Assembly: GCF_016135805.1 (NCBI RefSeq)
Contig: NZ_JADWOX010000011.1
Coordinates: 103,508 to 167,507 of the forward strand
Length of the DNA stretch: 64,000 nt
Origin: Caulobacter hibisci
Lineage (GTDB): Bacteria > Pseudomonadota > Alphaproteobacteria > Caulobacterales > Caulobacteraceae
Direction: 5' to 3'
The translations under genes and the position numbers were made by a program. Positions 61,170 through 64,000 of the stretch are shown piece by piece. The number at the start of each line of letters is the position of its first letter. Position 1 is the first letter of the stretch. A model generated the notes under the pieces. That model was not told the origin of the DNA. It saw nothing but the letters and a program-made list of their open reading frames with translations, and did no database searches.

Positions 61170-62600
61170 CTACTTCCCGCCCGCGTAGTCCTTGACCAGC
61201 GCGTAGAGGAAATCCCGCCCGTCATAGAGCGACTTCACCCGCATGCGCTCGTTCAGGCCGTGCACGCCGTCGCCGTCGGAATTGCCGAACAGGCCGCTGA
61301 CGCCGTAGGTCGGGATGCCGGCGGCGTTGGTGTGTACGCCGTCCGTCGCGCCGGTCAGCAGGATCGGCAAGATCGGCACGTTTGGCCACAGCTTGGCGGC
61401 TTCCTTCTGGATCGGGCCCATGATGGCCGGCGTCAGGGCCGGCGGCGGCGAGGCGGGCTTGGCCTCGTGGGCCAGGGTCACGGCCACGGCCGGATCGGCG
61501 GCCAGCTCGGTCAGCTTGGCCTTCACCTCTTCCACCGGCGTGCCGGGCAGGATGCGGCAGTTGACGTTGGCCGTGGCGCGCTGGGGCAGGGCGTTGGGCG
61601 CGTGGCCGGCGCTGACCATGGTCGCCACGCAGGTGGTGCGCAGCATCGAGTTCCAGCCGGCGTCGCGGGTGATCACCTCCAGCGCCTCGGGATCGGCCAC
61701 ATTGGCCACCAGGGCCTTCATCGCCGCCGCCTGCTCGGCCGGCACGCGGGTCTGCATCTGGGTGAAGTAGCCGCGCGTGGCGTCGTTGAAGCGGGTCGGG
61801 AAGTGATAGGCGCCGATGCGGTCGAGCGCCGCCGACAGCTGGTAGATGGCGTTGGCCGGGCCGGGCCGGCTGGAGTGGCCGCCGGGGTTGGTCACGGTCA
61901 GGGTGAAGTCCTGATAGACCTTCTCGCCGGCCTGGACCTCGAGCACCACGGCCTTGCCGGTCTCGTCGAGCAGGCCGTCTGCGCCTTCGTTCAGCGCGAA
62001 CTCGGCGTCGACGAGGGGACGGTGGTTCTTCACCAGGTCCTCGATGCCGTTATAGCCCTCGCTCTCCTCGCCGCAGGTCAGGGCCATCTTGATGTCGCGC
62101 CTGGGCTTGAAGCCGCTCTGCTTCAGGCGCACCAGGGTGTCGGCCCAGATGGCGGCCTGGGCCTTGTCGTCCGACGTGCCGCGTCCATAGAAATAGCCGT
62201 TCTCCTCGACCAGGGTGAACGGATCGCGCGTCCAGTCCTCGCGCTTGGCCTCGACCACGTCGATATGGGCCAGCAGCAGGATCGGCTTTGACTTCGGATC
62301 GGTCCCGCGCAGCACCGCCACCAGGCTGCCCTCGCGCGGATGCTTGGGCTCGACCACCACCTGCACGTCGGCGTCGGCATAGCCGGCCGCCTTCAGCCGC
62401 GCGCCCATGGCCTGTGCGGCCGCCGTGCAGCTGCCTTTCGACAGCGTCGTGTCGATCTCGACCAGCTCCTTGTAGAGCGCCCGGAAGGCCGTCTGGTCGG
62501 GGCGCGGCGTCACCTGCGGGCCGGGCGTCGGCTGGGCGTGCGCAAGAACGGGGAGGGCGGCGAGGGCCGCGGTGGTGGCGAAGAGAGCCTTCAGGCGCAT
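61170..62600 (-). CDS. Exported M20 metallopeptidase
   Basis: A 476-residue M20/M28-type peptidase. Signal peptide (LFATTAALAALPVLAHA-QP); zinc ligands in LLLAHIDVV, GRGTSDDKA and CGEESEG; dimerisation domain in the middle (GGHSSRPGPANAIYQL). Probably a periplasmic dipeptidase or carboxypeptidase. ATG 62600 begins the signal peptide. Confidence 0.9.
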   Translation of the reverse strand: MRLKALFATTAALAALPVLAHAQPTPGPQVTPRPDQTAFRALYKELVEIDTTLSKGSCTAAAQAMGARLKAAGYADADVQVVVEPKHPREGSLVAVLRGTDPKSKPILLLAHIDVVEAKREDWTRDPFTLVEENGYFYGRGTSDDKAQAAIWADTLVRLKQSGFKPRRDIKMALTCGEESEGYNGIEDLVKNHRPLVDAEFALNEGADGLLDETGKAVVLEVQAGEKVYQDFTLTVTNPGGHSSRPGPANAIYQLSAALDRIGAYHFPTRFNDATRGYFTQMQTRVPAEQAAAMKALVANVADPEALEVITRDAGWNSMLRTTCVATMVSAGHAPNALPQRATANVNCRILPGTPVEEVKAKLTELAADPAVAVTLAHEAKPASPPPALTPAIMGPIQKEAAKLWPNVPILPILLTGATDGVHTNAAGIPTYGVSGLFGNSDGDGVHGLNERMRVKSLYDGRDFLYALVKDYAGGK

Positions 62601-62753
62601 GGTCCGACCTTCAAGTGTCGTAAAACGTGGCCGGAACAGGAGCGGGCTTCGCGTCCGCGCGCAAGCCACATGCGCGAAAACCACGGCCTTCCGTTAACCC
62701 GTGCTTAAGCATGACGCGGCTTTTCCTGGCGACAGGAACCGGCGACACTGCGA

Positions 62754-62768
62754 GAACACATGATGAAC
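62754..62768 (+). promoter_or_regulatory. LexA box overlapping the ruvC start
   Basis: GAAC-acatgat-GAAC; the spacer contains the ruvC start codon. LexA control of ruvCAB is known in Caulobacter. Confidence 0.85.
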
Positions 62769-63263
62769 GCGAATCGCCCCTTGCGCATCCTCGGCCTCGA
62801 TCCGGGCCTCCGCCGCACCGGCTGGGGCGTGATCGGCGTGGCCGGCTCGCGCATCACCCACATCGCCCACGGGGTCATCGTTCCCGACGAGAAGGCCGCC
62901 TTCTCCGACCGGCTGCTGACCCTGTTCGAAGGCGTCTGCGCGGTGATCGAGCAGCACGCCCCCGACGAGGCGGCGGTGGAAGAGACCTTCGTCAACACCA
63001 ACGCCCAGTCGACGCTGAAGCTGGGCCACGCCCGCGCCGCCTCGATGATCGCCCCGGCCCGCGCCGGGCTGCTGGTCGCCGAATATTCCGCTCCCGTGGT
63101 CAAGAAGGCGGTGGTGGGCACCGGCGCGGCCGACAAGGCCCAGGTCGCCTTCATGATCGCCCGCCTGCTGCCGACCGCCGGCGCGCCCACCGCCGACGCC
63201 GCCGACGCGCTGGCCGTCGCCATCGCCCACGCCCACGCCCGGACGGCGAGGAGAGTCGCATGA
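62760..63263 (+). CDS. ruvC: Holliday junction endonuclease RuvC
   Basis: A 167-residue RuvC. The catalytic acidic residues lie in [21 protein letters not shown] and the C-terminal [14 protein letters not shown]. It resolves Holliday junctions with RuvAB. The stop overlaps the ruvA start (ATGA). The LexA box over the start indicates SOS induction. Confidence 0.96.
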   Translation: MMNANRPLRILGLDPGLRRTGWGVIGVAGSRITHIAHGVIVPDEKAAFSDRLLTLFEGVCAVIEQHAPDEAAVEETFVNTNAQSTLKLGHARAASMIAPARAGLLVAEYSAPVVKKAVVGTGAADKAQVAFMIARLLPTAGAPTADAADALAVAIAHAHARTARRVA

Positions 63264-63880
63264 TCGGACGCCTGCGCGGCGCCGTCGCCGAGGTCGGCGA
63301 GGAAGAGGCCCTGATCGACGTCATGGGCGTCGGCTACATCGTCCGCTGCGGCCAGCGCACCCTCCAGCGCCTGCCGGCCCTGGGCGATGAGACGCTGCTT
63401 CACATCGAGAGCCAGTGGAGCGAAAGCCAGGGCCTGCGGCTCTATGGCTTTTCAACCCGCGACGACCGCCGGGCCTTCGTGCTGCTGCAGGCGATCCAGG
63501 GCGTCGGCCCCAAGGCCGCCATGGCCGTGCTCGACGTGCTGTCGCCCGCCGAACTGGCTTCGGCGGTGGCGCGCGAGGACAAGGCCGCCGTCGGCCGCGC
63601 CAACGGCGTGGGCCCCAAGCTGGCCCTGCGCATCGTCACCGAGCTGAAGGGCAAGCCGATCACCGACGGGCCGGTGCTGACCGCCGCGCCCTCGGCCAGC
63701 GCGACGCCGTCCGCCCCCGCCAAGCCCGCCGCCACCGGCGACGCCGTCGCCGCCCTGATGGGCCTGGGCGTCGCCGAAGTGAACGCCCGCCGCGTGGTCG
63801 AAGCCGCCGCGGCGAAGCTGGGCGACGAGGCGTCCGTGCAGGCGCTGATCAAGGCCGGTCTGCAGGAGCTGGGGCGGTGA
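63260..63880 (+). CDS. ruvA: Holliday junction branch-migration protein RuvA
   Basis: A 206-residue RuvA: N-terminal OB fold ([28 protein letters not shown]), HhH domain ([40 protein letters not shown]) and a C-terminal domain III ([19 protein letters not shown]) that binds RuvB. Complete to the TGA. ruvB should follow but the sequence degenerates. Confidence 0.96.
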   Translation: MIGRLRGAVAEVGEEEALIDVMGVGYIVRCGQRTLQRLPALGDETLLHIESQWSESQGLRLYGFSTRDDRRAFVLLQAIQGVGPKAAMAVLDVLSPAELASAVAREDKAAVGRANGVGPKLALRIVTELKGKPITDGPVLTAAPSASATPSAPAKPAATGDAVAALMGLGVAEVNARRVVEAAAAKLGDEASVQALIKAGLQELGR

Positions 63881-63889
63881 GCGCCTGCG

Positions 63890-64000
63890 CGGGGGGGGGG
63901 GGGGGCGGCCGGGCGCGGGCCGCCCGCCCGCGGGGGGGGGGGGGGGGGGGGGGGAGGCGGGGGCCGGGGGGGGGGGGGGGGGCGCGGCGGGGGGGGGGGG
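63890..64000. other. Poly-G low-quality end
   Basis: From about 63894 the sequence is mostly G with runs over 15, interrupted by a few C and A. This is typical of two-colour Illumina dark-cycle calls or an assembly edge, not of biological sequence. The expected ruvB start is not readable. Confidence 0.85.

Overview
The window looks like a Caulobacter-type alphaproteobacterium (high GC, alphaproteobacterial GAAC/GTTC-N7 LexA boxes, ctrA with a CcrM GANTC site and CtrA TTAA motifs, fliI/fliJ nearby). It falls into two parts. Positions 1-37547 are one end of an integrated mobile element. Positions 37548-64000 are chromosomal backbone, starting at a tRNA-Ser(GGA) whose 3' end faces the element and is the likely attachment site.

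The conjugation/maintenance module (1-7.7 kb, nearly all minus strand, mostly 4-bp stop/start overlaps) holds a DUF3363-type relaxase, a lytic transglycosylase, the TraF peptidase, DUF2840, a ribbon-helix-helix-like protein, ParA, RepA and an AlpA-like HTH protein. Upstream of these lies a DUF6499/DUF2285 gene split by a +1 frameshift, as in the excision activator FseA of ICEMlSymR7A. The integrase and most mating-pair genes are not in the window.

The cargo is rich in DNA repair and SOS functions: imuA-imuB-dnaE2-alkB under a LexA box, a HisE-like pyrophosphohydrolase, a PD-(D/E)xK-like protein, a thermonuclease, an SRAP/HMCES-like protein, Ku and an exonuclease III homologue. Two more LexA boxes in the element precede a 43-aa membrane protein and a frameshifted gene. 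Between 17.4 and 22.1 kb a ParB-like gene is flanked by two inverted pairs, each an intact DUF736-like gene facing a decayed copy of itself. The ParB-like gene and ardA share a repeated leader with hairpins, a candidate single-stranded promoter for the leading region.

The right-hand cargo (31.3-37.0 kb) looks most like an undescribed defence locus. Three translationally coupled genes carry HEPN-like features (Rx4H motifs in the first and third). They are followed by a frameshifted SOS-linked gene, a GNAT toxin-like gene with an unusual 54-aa partner behind strong palindromes, and a fourth Rx4H protein next to the island end.

The backbone carries msrA, small envelope proteins, a GH10 xylanase, fliJ-fliI, a LytTR regulator, ctrA with its promoter and terminator, an M23 peptidase, a phospholipase C, transporters, cheW, a LexA-boxed 61-aa gene, MgtC, a nucleoside hydrolase, an M20 peptidase and ruvC-ruvA with a LexA box over the ruvC start. 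The last ~110 bases are poly-G-rich and look like an assembly or base-calling artefact where ruvB would be expected.
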